From Hyposmocoma kahamanoa (lineage: Eukaryota; Arthropoda; Insecta; Lepidoptera; Cosmopterigidae), in NCBI RefSeq assembly GCF_003589595.1, contig NW_020655294.1, forward strand, positions 780,089 to 844,088: 64,000 bases of DNA, written 5' to 3'. The notes under the pieces are model-generated. The model saw only the letters and a program-made list of their open reading frames with translations. It had not been told where the DNA came from and searched no databases. Shown in pieces: positions 55,969 to 64,000 of this stretch (position 1 is the stretch's first letter; each line of letters begins with the position of its first letter). The position numbers and the translations under genes are program-made.

Positions 55969-56578
55969 ACCGCTCACGCGATGCGCTCCTCCTACCGCAA
56001 AATGGCGGCTATTTGGTTTCGCAAATTAGAAAAGCATTCTGTTTAAATACAAGTTTTTATAAATAAAAATTACTATTCTGCATTGCTAAATAAATACCCT
56101 CCGTACTACCAACAAAAACATCTCAAATAAAATGCAGTAATACACCGCAAACCCTGCACTTAAAAAGCACTAATGAAATTTTTGGTGTACTTGGATAAAT
56201 ATGATAATATTCCGTTTGAGTGGTTCTAACGTTTACCATGAAATTACTCCTTAAAGTATAGTTTATAAACATTTCTATTCAGGTTAAACTTAAAAAACGC
56301 TACTTACGGTATGTTTTCAATAAATAAACACTGAAATCACCAGCCCAAACAATAACACACACGATTCTCGTGACGTACTTTTGAAGTTGTTTATTTTTTT
56401 TAAATGACAGACCCAGGCATTAAAAACTTTATAATTTGCTAGAGTAGTAACCGAAATAGCAATTAATACTAGTTCTTTTACCTGTTATAACTTCGATATC
56501 CGATATATCGGTATAAAATCATCACCGGCACCTCTAGGTGTGGTATGCGTCTACGGCTGCATGTATCGCGTGAGCGGA
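55969..56578 (+). mobile_element. 610-bp element B, copy 4
   Basis: Complete 610-bp copy, ACCGCTCACGCGATGCG … ATCGCGTGAGCGGA, flanked by TA on both sides (55967-55968 and 56579-56580). Only scattered substitutions relative to copy 3. Confidence 0.9.
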
Positions 56579-56580
56579 TA

Positions 56581-57935
56581 GTGACCTATTTTTATTAAAA
56601 ATATTACTATTCCTCTTAACATGAATACCATTTTCGTAAATATACTGTTACGCTAGTGTAAGAATGTTAGTCTCTTTAGACTTATCTCTCAAAGACACCC
56701 TGGGCCCAAATTGTAAATTGCCTTAACAGCACGTTCATGCAGGATAGGATTCTATATCGGCGGCATTACCCAAAAGCAAAAACCGGTCGCTGTCATCCAG
56801 TTTGCAGCCGCATTCTGTACACAGCCTTCTGTAAGTCATAGTAGGCAGGACACATTGGTTGAATAAGCGGCTTTTCAAACACTGTGGAGTGTCAGCCGAT
56901 GTCAGGATGTCATCTAGCTTCAGTGTACCATCCTTGCCAAATTACCACCACCACTCCAATTTTCATTGCTGTAAATAATATGACCAAAACTGAGCCTACC
57001 TAACATAATAAACATTATACGGCAGGATATTTTATTGCTGTTTTAGAAGTAAGTCAATCTTGTTTTACAACTGACTTTAAGGACGTACGGGAGTTACGTC
57101 AGTCGCTTTTGCACGTACAAGGTTCTTAGTGATGTCAGCTTCTTTCAACTTAATCAATAAGAGTCAAAATAAATTACCGGAAAAGCCTTCACTCACATTA
57201 ACAATATTACTTTTCCTCCCAATGAATTATCATCAATATATATTTGAGAAATGAAACCCAAGTCCATATAATAAGGGTAACAAATGCCATATTGCTGTCC
57301 CAAAAAAGGCACGTCGAAATAAATCTGGGGTAAAAATGGCTCCCCCACCCTTGTCGTATTATGAAGATCGAGATGGGTTTATACTATAGAGAAACCATTT
57401 AGTAAATAAATTAAATAAAACTTCACTAGGTAAAGTTTATACGAAAGTTGGGAGAGTGTACCTTTTTTTTACAAATTTTGACAAAAATTCGACATGCAAA
57501 ATATTTTTATATAATTTAAGTAGGGTTATGTAATTTATTTTTCATAATCTAGCTAAAACTTTAACAATACATCGCACCTCGAAAACAATATTGTTACTAA
57601 ACGAAAATGTGAACTTTCGAGAAATGAGCATTATAGTTTCAGAAAATAATGTTAAATTTGAAAACATTTGATATTTGTTTACTGATATGAGAGGTATTCA
57701 TTTTAAACGTGTAGTATGTAGTACATCACAGAAGATCCATCACATTTTTTTAAAGTTGCATTGGATCTCATATTCTTCTATTGAACATATATTATTTACT
57801 TGGTACTAACATTTAACAAAATTTTTAACATAACTTACAACGTTCAAGACCAAAAATGATGCTTGATGCTTGAATGATCATTGTTAAGATTATATATTCA
57901 GTATTTATTTATTAGCAAACATGCAATAAAAATAA
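56581..57935. other. no recognised feature
   Basis: 56690-56960 is a GC-richer segment ('GGATAGGATTCTATATCGGCGG…CTGTCATCCAGTTTGCAGCC'), possibly an old LINE piece in antisense. Not assigned. Confidence 0.3.
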
Positions 57936-58060
57936 ATCTGCCGCCAAACGACAGAAATCGCTTTAAAATCAGTTCAACCGTTCGGAAGGTACTGCACCAC
58001 AGACTGACAGACATACAGATACACAAACAAGGCGTCAAACTTATAACTCTCGTCTTTTAT
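57936..58060 (+). repeat. LINE-associated 3' repeat fragment
   Basis: 'AAATCAGTTCAACCGTTCGG…GACAGACATACAGATACAC…GTCAAACTTATAAC' matches a phrase I recall from many insect LINE 3' regions ('AAATCGGTTCAGCCGTT…AGACAGACAGACA'). Confidence 0.5.
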
Positions 58061-58659
58061 TGGCAAATAATACATTTATACGTACACAATAATACGCTTA
58101 CGATGATACACTTCCCTTTTTTATATTTCTTATTTTAATTATTCTTTTGTCTCATTATGACATGAAGTGATCCCTCTAACTTTGGCAGTCCTCGTTATTA
58201 CGTTTGCCGCATCCATCTGAATCAGAGATCGATACGAGCAAACAAACTCACCGCAAGTTGATACATGTGAGAAAAAATACAGAACATTTACCTATGTTGC
58301 GAACACTGATGTTGTTGGTATTGATTTAGATTAAGGCACATTTGGTGGTTTGAAATGTTTTAATTGAAATAATATAGTGTATAGCCCATAGGGAGAATAG
58401 CTGCTTCTCAAGTTAACGATGTCGATTGTCCAACTGTTTGCTCTGTGGGCGTAGTGTGAGGAAGTCCCAGTAGGGCCAATTTGGGAGAGGTCATTTACTT
58501 TTTCTAAATTGGTTCTGGTACTCATGTGGCTTTGAAGCATACTATTAATAATATTTATAATTGATGAATCGATCAGACGGGAAAAGGCCCGACGGAATGA
58601 CTCTGATGCCGTGGGAGACGAGTAGATGTCTCTTATGAGATGCGACATGTGTTAGCACA
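58061..58659. other. no recognised gene
   Basis: A 105-codon minus frame (58648-58331) has no motif. It may belong to the same LINE as 58660-58985 in antisense, which makes it doubtful. Confidence 0.3.
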
Positions 58660-58985
58660 TATGCAGCTTTGCACCTCAGTGGTACAGCGACCACAGTTGG
58701 TGCAGCGGCTGAGTCCGCTGCTCGCAAGAAAAGAGATGAATGTCTCTTCAAAATCTTTGTTACGCTTGCTGTTGAAGCGGCGGGTTGTTGGGGTAACGAT
58801 GCGAAAAAGTTTGTAGCGGAAATCGGGTGATAGCTAAGAGAGAGTCAAGTGGAGATGACTCCCGTGTTGGATTGTTCTTGGCGCAAAGGTTGTCCATTGC
58901 CATATAACGAGGAAATGCGGCAAGCGTGATGGGCACTTTTGCGCCCGGATCAGTCAGGGGCGGGCTTTTTGATGAGTGTGGTAGA
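58660..58985 (+). mobile_element. LINE ORF tail (…QRLSIAI…RGNAASVMGT…)
   Basis: Plus frame: AESAARKKRDECLFKIFVTL, AVEAAGCWGNDAKKFVAEIG, stop; then in a shifted frame GLFLAQRLSIAI-stop-RGNAASVMGTF. Related to 42303-42384. The pattern 'F(V/I)PxAxExxGxxGxxAxxFxxxIxxxL…QRxSIAIQRGNAASIxGT' is a recurrent tail of reverse-transcriptase ORFs in animals. Decayed. Confidence 0.6.
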
Positions 58986-59112
58986 TTAAGTAAAAGAGAC
59001 TAAATTATAAATGTAAGATAATAAATAATAGTGTATTGTTATATGTTATTTAAGTATCTATGACCCAATTACTAATTCATATACAATTTTGTAAATGTAT
59101 ATTACAGTTCTT

Positions 59113-59245
59113 CTTGCTAACGGTGAAGGTAAACGTGATGAAACATCTTGAAAAAACCTTAATTCAATTAGCATTGAGAACTTTGGCCTAAACCCTTTCT
59201 TTATGGAAGACCCGTGCCCAGCAGTGGGACGTATAATAAATATAT
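59113..59245 (+). mobile_element. SINE S 3' part
   Basis: 'GCTAACGGTGAAGGTAAACGTGATG', 'TTTGGCCTAAACCC', 'GACCCGTGCCCAGCAGTGGG' and '(ATA)n'. The head is missing. Confidence 0.65.
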
Positions 59246-59403
59246 ATATATATTGAAATTGTAAAATGTCTTAGTCTAATAGCCGAATTTGCTAACCGAC
59301 GACTTAGTTACACCTTAAAAATAATGGTAAAATTTACATACGTTTAAAATGCCGTGGTACAAGCTTGATGTTCACTTTCTTGAATTCTTATTAACATTAG
59401 AGT

Positions 59404-59775
59404 TCCAGAGTGAAAGAGTTGGTCCAGGGAAGTACTGCCACCTTATCTATTTCTACCGACAAGCAGTAATGTGAGCATTACTGAGTTCCAGTTGGGTGGA
59501 GTAAGGGTGCTGGTAAAATTACAGGTACACGGAATTTTTTGCTCGTTCTTTTCAGGGAAGTCAGCGTAGTAGGTTAAATGTGACGTTTTATAGTGTAAAT
59601 TTATTTGACCTATGAAATAAATGATTCTTTGACTTTGACTTTGACTTTGACGGGACTTTAACTTATGTCTCAGGGTGATGGGCGCAGTGGCTAACAGCTG
59701 TTATGGACAGGCGTGTCGCATACCACCAGACACGTGACTTGTTCGCCCTGTTACTTGGTATCGTTAAAAATTTTT
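59404..59775 (+). mobile_element. repeat A interrupted by LINE D UTR
   Basis: 59410-59535 ('GTGAAAGAGTTGGTCCAGGG…AAGGGTGCTGGTAAAATTACAGG') resumes at 59650-59775 ('GGGACTTTAACTTATGTCTCAGG…GTTACTTGGTATCGTTAAAAA'). One of the longest copies when joined. Confidence 0.8.
59536..59649 (+). mobile_element. LINE D 3' UTR nested in repeat A
   Basis: 'TTTTTGCTCGTTCTTTTCAGG…TGACCTATGAAATAAATGATT' followed by a (TTTGAC)n tail at 59628-59649. ACGG(G)A is at both borders. Confidence 0.75.
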
Positions 59776-60299
59776 TTGCTAAACAAATGTTTGATACCTT
59801 TCATATGATCCAATTAAATTAGAATTTTAGAAGAATTAAAATTTGCGACTTAATCGTTTTTACTTTATAAACTCATACTGAAAGGTTTTTAAAAGTCAAA
59901 ATGTATGCTCGTCAAATGTCATCCAAACCACTTCGGAAATAATACATTATCAGCGAAACCCGGCAAATAAGGAATTGCTTTTTGAGTATCTGTTTGAAGT
60001 ACGCGAGGGCTTCCAATATACATATACGAGTTCGGAAATAATGAAAAATTAGATCGGCAATATGCCGCTCCGCCGTTTGTATTTTGGACAATAACACGAA
60101 CATTTTGTTGGATATTGGGAATCGTATTAGGCCATAACCATACTTGTCAACGTAGTATCGAATTGAAGTGATCAGAAAGAGTTTTATATCAATGAAATAA
60201 CATGAAACGCACATCATCATTTTCGTCTTTATTACATTTACATAATGCTATTTGTGACCAGTTTAATCGGATTCATTGCTGGTAAACGTTGTGATTCCT
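59776..60299. other. no recognised gene
   Basis: A 102-codon minus frame (60220-59912) has no motif. Confidence 0.3.
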
Positions 60300-60910
60300 C
60301 TAATAAACGGCTCCTTCATGAGGTCACTTAGGTCTCGCATCTCATCATCATCCGCAGCCCGACTTCACTACTGCTTGTTATAAGCATATATTGTCTCATT
60401 CACCATGATCCTGTGCTAGTCTCACCCATCTATGGTCCGCAACTTTGACGATGTCATCCACCCATTACAGGACGTGTCACGTTGTACGGGGAGAAGACGA
60501 AGGCAGTTCGCTGCTCGCCTGATCGCCTAGTGAGGCCAGCGGGCTCTGGACAGGAACTCCGGAGCCTGCATTGCACGGCCTCTCTCGTCTAGGGGGCGGG
60601 TCCCCAGGGGTTATTCGGGGAAGAGTCCCCCTGGGCTCAGGGGTATCTATAAAGATTTTGCTCCCGTTAAAAAAAAAGGACGTGTCACGTTTCTGTAACA
60701 ATTTCTTGGCCACCGTTCGGTTATTGTTTTACTCCATCTTCACTACGCTTTTTAATATATCCTGCCCAATTCCATTTTCAGTTCGTTATCCAGTCTCCTG
60801 TGTACCGGACCTTAGTTCGTCTTCGAATTTCGGGACTCGGTCAATAAGTTTGTGCCGAGCATGATTAGCTCAATGGTTCTTTGTGCAAATGTCATCCTAT
60901 ACACAGTCTT
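60300..60910 (-). mobile_element. RTE-type LINE ORF C-terminus, interrupted
   Basis: Minus strand, from 60900: MTFAQRTIELIMLGTNLLTE, SRNSKTN (…QRAMExxMLGIxLxDRxRN…), then TERWPRNCYRNVTRP. Across the insert it continues with VMGWVDDIVKVADHRWVRLA and QDHGE. This is the RTE series '…TxWxPRNxxRxxGRPxxRWxDDIxKVAGxxWxRLAQDRxxW'. The frame is continuous if 60484-60676 is removed. It has stops elsewhere. Confidence 0.8.
60484..60676 (+). mobile_element. 193-bp poly(A)-tailed retroinsertion with 15-bp TSD
   Basis: GC-rich insert ending 'ATAAAGATTTTGCTCCCGTTAAAAAAAA', flanked by perfect direct repeats AGGACGTGTCACGTT at 60469-60483 and 60677-60691. The target duplication plus poly(A) tail is the signature of target-primed reverse transcription. 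The 3' end resembles, from memory, R1-type LINE 3' ends. Body origin not certain. Confidence 0.8.
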
Positions 60911-61065
60911 CTACGTCTCAGCACCGTGCTCAGAACACTTTGGTTGCACAAGCAGGCCGTCAAAAATCGTATCCCATACTCTTTTATATTAGTAGACCAC
61001 AATTATCGGCATATTTGATTACACCATCTCCGGTAACCAAGCCCTTACGCATAATTAATCTTTTT

Positions 61066-61176
61066 TTTGGCCCCACACTAGGAAAACCTTGTATCACGGG
61101 TGCCATGGATACACTTAGACAACCACAAATACCATACTGGTCTGCCATTCATCGTTTGATCACGGAGGCAGTTAAT
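61066..61176 (-). mobile_element. SINE C, degenerate
   Basis: 'GGCCCCACACTAGGAAAACC…GTATCACGGGTGCCATGG' and head remnant 'TTTGATCACGGAGGCAG'. The middle is deleted. Confidence 0.65.
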
Positions 61177-61580
61177 CAGAAGTTAACGATTTTCAGCCTT
61201 AGTTTCATTACTGCGTAACGTGTATTGATAAACGGAATTCTGACTACTCTCAAATGATGCGTAATCAATGAGCCAGCACTTAAGTGATGTTCATTAATGA
61301 AGGCAGTTGACATAGGTAAGAACTTAGGATAAATATTGCGATGAGATTTATACATACGGATTCTAAGAAAACTGTACCTTACTCCTTTAACGGAGTCTTA
61401 GACAACCTCGGTGAACCAACGGTTTGGAATGTGAATTGATTTAGGAAATCTATTTATTTCTGGTGGGATTGATTCTGGCCTGGGTGTACAGGTTTGTGCC
61501 CTAGAGTTAATTCAGTTACTCAGGTATTTATAGTACAAGGAATTATCTTATATCTTATAAATGTTATACCAATACTTTAC
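61177..61580. other. no recognised feature
   Basis: No repeat or motif. Confidence 0.4.
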
Positions 61581-61796
61581 GTCCAGGGTAGTACTGCTAC
61601 CTTACCTATTTGTGATAATGAAATTGCAAGCACGTGGGACTTCGTCAAATTATGTCTCAGGTTGACGGGCGCAGTGGTAGTGCCCCGCAGATCTTTGCAA
61701 TTTAAAGCTCTGCGTGGCATTGAAACTGTTATGGATAGGCGTATAGCTTACCATCAGGCGCATGACTTGTTCGTCCCGTCACTTGATGCTATAAAT
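61581..61796 (+). mobile_element. repeat A
   Basis: 'GTCCAGGGTAGTACTGCTACC' to 'GACTTGTTCGTCCCGTCACTTGATG'. The CAGTAATG hairpin and GGTGCTGGTG block are deleted. Confidence 0.85.
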
Positions 61797-61995
61797 ATAC
61801 ATAGATATATTAGACGCATTATACAGGGAAACGCTGAAGAAAAGAAAGACAGAGAAAGGAAAGACGAAGTTATTTAGATGAGATAAGGAAAAAAGTGTAT
61901 GTTGTGTCGTATCAGGATATCAAAGTTACAGCGCTGAACAGAGATGGTTGGAGATTACTCCAACGACAAAAACAAGACCATATAAATTAACTATC
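61797..61995 (+). mobile_element. LINE ORF C-terminus
   Basis: Plus frame: RSYLDEIRKKVYVVSYQDIK then VTALNRDGWRLLQRQKQDHI and stop. It follows the pattern 'RRSYLDQIxxKxxVxSYxEVKxLAxDRxxWRxLxRQ' of insect non-LTR ORFs. Same ending as at 1-60. Confidence 0.6.
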
Positions 61996-62054
61996 AAGTT
62001 TTGATAAATACACTTAAGTAAGAATAGAATAGAAACATTTATTTATTATTATCG

Positions 62055-62610
62055 TCACAATATTATAATTTAAGGCGAGGCATTTCAAAGCGAGTTCAGA
62101 TTTTAGGAGGTGAGGTGTGAGGGGTTGTCCTTTGCGTCCCGCATTCTGCGCGCTGTAAATCAATAGTAATAAAATAAAACAGTTGAAAAAAAATTGGCAC
62201 ATATCGACGTCGACAAGCGCCCGATGCGCAGCAGGTGGAGCGGTGTATCATTAAACCGTTGCGTAATTTGCAAACTTGGGGCTAAATGTAAATTTAATAA
62301 CTTATCGGTCTTCAGTTGAAAACTAAAAATTTGGGAAGTTCTCTGTAGTACTTATAGAGAAATATCTTCATACAAAGATTATTTAAAAATTAGATATTTC
62401 ATTCTTAAATATTTCGTTTTACACTTTTGTTTTAGTCTGTTTGTCATCAGATAAAATACATGCTATCGCGTAACACATTAGCACAATCTTTAGACAGTAT
62501 CCTCTTAGGTATATCATATATTTTCTGTAAGACCATTGTTCAATAGTAAATATATAAACCATTTGATCTAGCAAAACAGTTTTTCCCGCTTCTAATATAA
62601 TCAAAATATA
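62055..62610 (+). repeat. composite repeat G with antisense coding relic
   Basis: 62055-62385 is repeat G ('GGCGAGGCATTTCAAAGCGAG…CGTCGACAAGCGCCCGATG…CTTCAGTTGAAAACTAAAAA'). 62604-62419 (minus) is open for 61 codons with EAGKTVLLDQMVYIFT. The same pair of parts, in the same relative arrangement, occurs at 21060-21605. Confidence 0.6.
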
Positions 62611-63203
62611 ACATCTAAGGATAATGTGATCGTCAGTAATATAAACAAATATAAGATAACCTAGTACCTACAGCTAAAAAATATAAATAAACACGAAATA
62701 TAACAAAATCAACACACCGAAGAATTTAAATTTAAAACGTTTTGCCGTTTATAACACTTTTCAGGTTTGTGGGTGGATGTTTCTAGAATCGGGGACCTAA
62801 TTATAGGACTAGTGTTAATATATTAAGATAGATTTATAAATACTTGTTCAGATAAAACTATATCTAGTATCTATCAACATAAGGATTAATTCATACACAG
62901 AGTTAAACTACGACGCAAAAAGATGGCCCGGACACTCTATCGGTGTTTTGCCTCTCTCGGAAAGCCGACTGAGAGTCATTTTAATATTTCTAGAGTCTCC
63001 AAGATAATGACCATTCGCAGTCATTAGCACAGTTTGGTATTGCAGACCCTTGGGACTGGCTTAGTGCCAAAACGACGCTCTTTGTGTTGGCTCTCGTGAC
63101 AAAAGTTAATTTTTCACATGAACGAGGTACAATTGCGGAAAATAAAATCAGGCGGCAATAGAATCTGGACGACCATATTGCTAGGAAATTAGGATTGAAT
63201 AAA
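62611..63203. other. no recognised gene
   Basis: AT-rich. A 109-codon minus frame from 63319 is partly repeat A. Confidence 0.35.
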
Positions 63204-63437
63204 AATAGTATAAGTGACAGGACGAACAAGTCGGTCCCCTGGTGGCAAGCGACACGCCAGTCTATAGTAGTTGCAGTTCCATTAAGAGCGTTAAATTGCA
63301 AAGATCCTAATACCAGCATCCTTACACTTCAAAACCGGAACGCAAATAATGGTCATATTACCGCTTGGCGGCACAACCAGGTAAGGTGGCAGTAATTTCC
63401 TGGACGAACTCTTTCACAAGGAGCTCTACTGCTGTTA
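63204..63437 (-). mobile_element. repeat A
   Basis: 'ATAAGTGACAGGACGAACAAG…GTAAGGTGGCAGTAATTTCC…CAAGGAGCTCTACTGCTG'. The ATCTGAGGGGCACTG…GCCTGTAATTTC block is deleted. Confidence 0.85.
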
Positions 63438-63545
63438 AAAAGTGCAGAAGTTTAGTTTGGTCAGTCACGACAAATGACAAAATCAGTTTAACTAAACAAT
63501 ACAACACCACACAGTAGGCCAGCTTCAAAAAAGTGACAACACAAA

Positions 63546-63765
63546 TGATGGAAGAACAAGTTGTGCGCCAAGTTGATGATAAGCGACATGACGAAAGCAA
63601 TGTCAAAATTCGACACGTATTCTGTAATTTGGCGTTTCGAAGTAAGGTATCCGTCATTACTTATCTTCGGATGCACTGTAGGCCCGATATCAGATGGAAG
63701 CGTTTCGTGGTAAAACTATGATCCCCATAATAGTACCCGTAATAGTTACAGCGCCACTCAGAGCA
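63546..63765 (-). mobile_element. repeat A tail half with ~140-bp interruption
   Basis: 'GGAAGAACAAGTTGTGCGCC…GATGATAAGCGACATG' (63548-63591) resumes at 'GTAATAGTTACAGCGCCACTCAGAGC' (63738-63763). The interrupting sequence is unassigned. Confidence 0.55.
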
Positions 63766-64000
63766 AAATGCGGAATAATTATTTAATTATTACGTACTTT
63801 TCTTTTTTTAACAGTCAAAATTTTCTGAATGTAAATAACATTAAGGACTTTAACATTATACTACGATAACACATTCGGAACATCAAAAAAGAAAGAGATG
63901 GCATTATACAGTTCATATAGCGTTATTTCTTTCCTACCTTTAGTAAGGAATAGACAATATTGGGAAATCGTTCGTTCTTTCAGTCACTTTAGCAATAATA

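Noticed and set aside
60477..60864. 78- and 97-codon frames crossing 60484-60676
   Set aside because: They join a retroinsertion to its RTE target and use the poly(A) run as codons, so they are chimeric and not genes.

Overview
The window looks like a transposon-rich intergenic or intronic stretch of an insect chromosome, most likely a moth or butterfly. It is AT-rich and has no operon-like gene packing. Almost every recognisable sequence is a degraded transposable element: RTE-type and other non-LTR retrotransposon tails, an R4/Dong-type LINE, several tRNA-derived SINE families, a mariner relic and several MITEs. Several of these families match, from memory and unchecked, repeats that are common in Lepidoptera. 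A run of 400 Ns (45874-46273) marks an assembly gap. I found no host protein-coding gene and no intact functional RNA gene that I can support. The longest open frames are either fragments of transposons or unrecognised short frames of the kind expected by chance.

Layout. 0-10 kb: LINE reverse-transcriptase fragments (1-60, 2860-3545), the first 610-bp TA-flanked DNA element (4132-4741), an inverted patchwork of the dominant repeat (5401-5672), a tRNA-SINE (7537-7735) and RTE tails (8850-9258). 10-25 kb: R4-like 3' end (9515-9800), a SINE split by a MITE (11402-11935), foldback MITE (13461-13595), LINE 3' end (15640-16060), RTE pieces, inverted pair of the dominant repeat (17815-18262), a composite repeat (21060-21605) and a diverged tandem duplication (23870-24163). 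25-46 kb: dense nested mosaic including two R4/Dong-like copies next to ATT runs, a hAT-like MITE with 8-bp target duplication (31368-31652), an inverted duplication of about 0.5 kb (34858-35390 versus 38942-39771), and LINE-in-repeat nesting. 46-64 kb: internally deleted mariner (47484-48383), tRNA-SINEs, further LINE tails, and a 193-bp poly(A)-tailed insertion with a 15-bp target-site duplication inside an RTE coding relic (60469-60691).

The dominant family, called repeat A here, has about 28 copies or fragments. Its sense strand is taken as the one on which it ends in an A-rich tail after 'CGTCCCGTCACTTGGTAT'. It serves as a landing pad: at least five copies are interrupted by other elements, which gives a relative chronology. 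No new biological system of the defence, biosynthetic or regulatory type was visible. The most informative content is the nested transposon history and a few short families whose termini and target duplications can be read directly.
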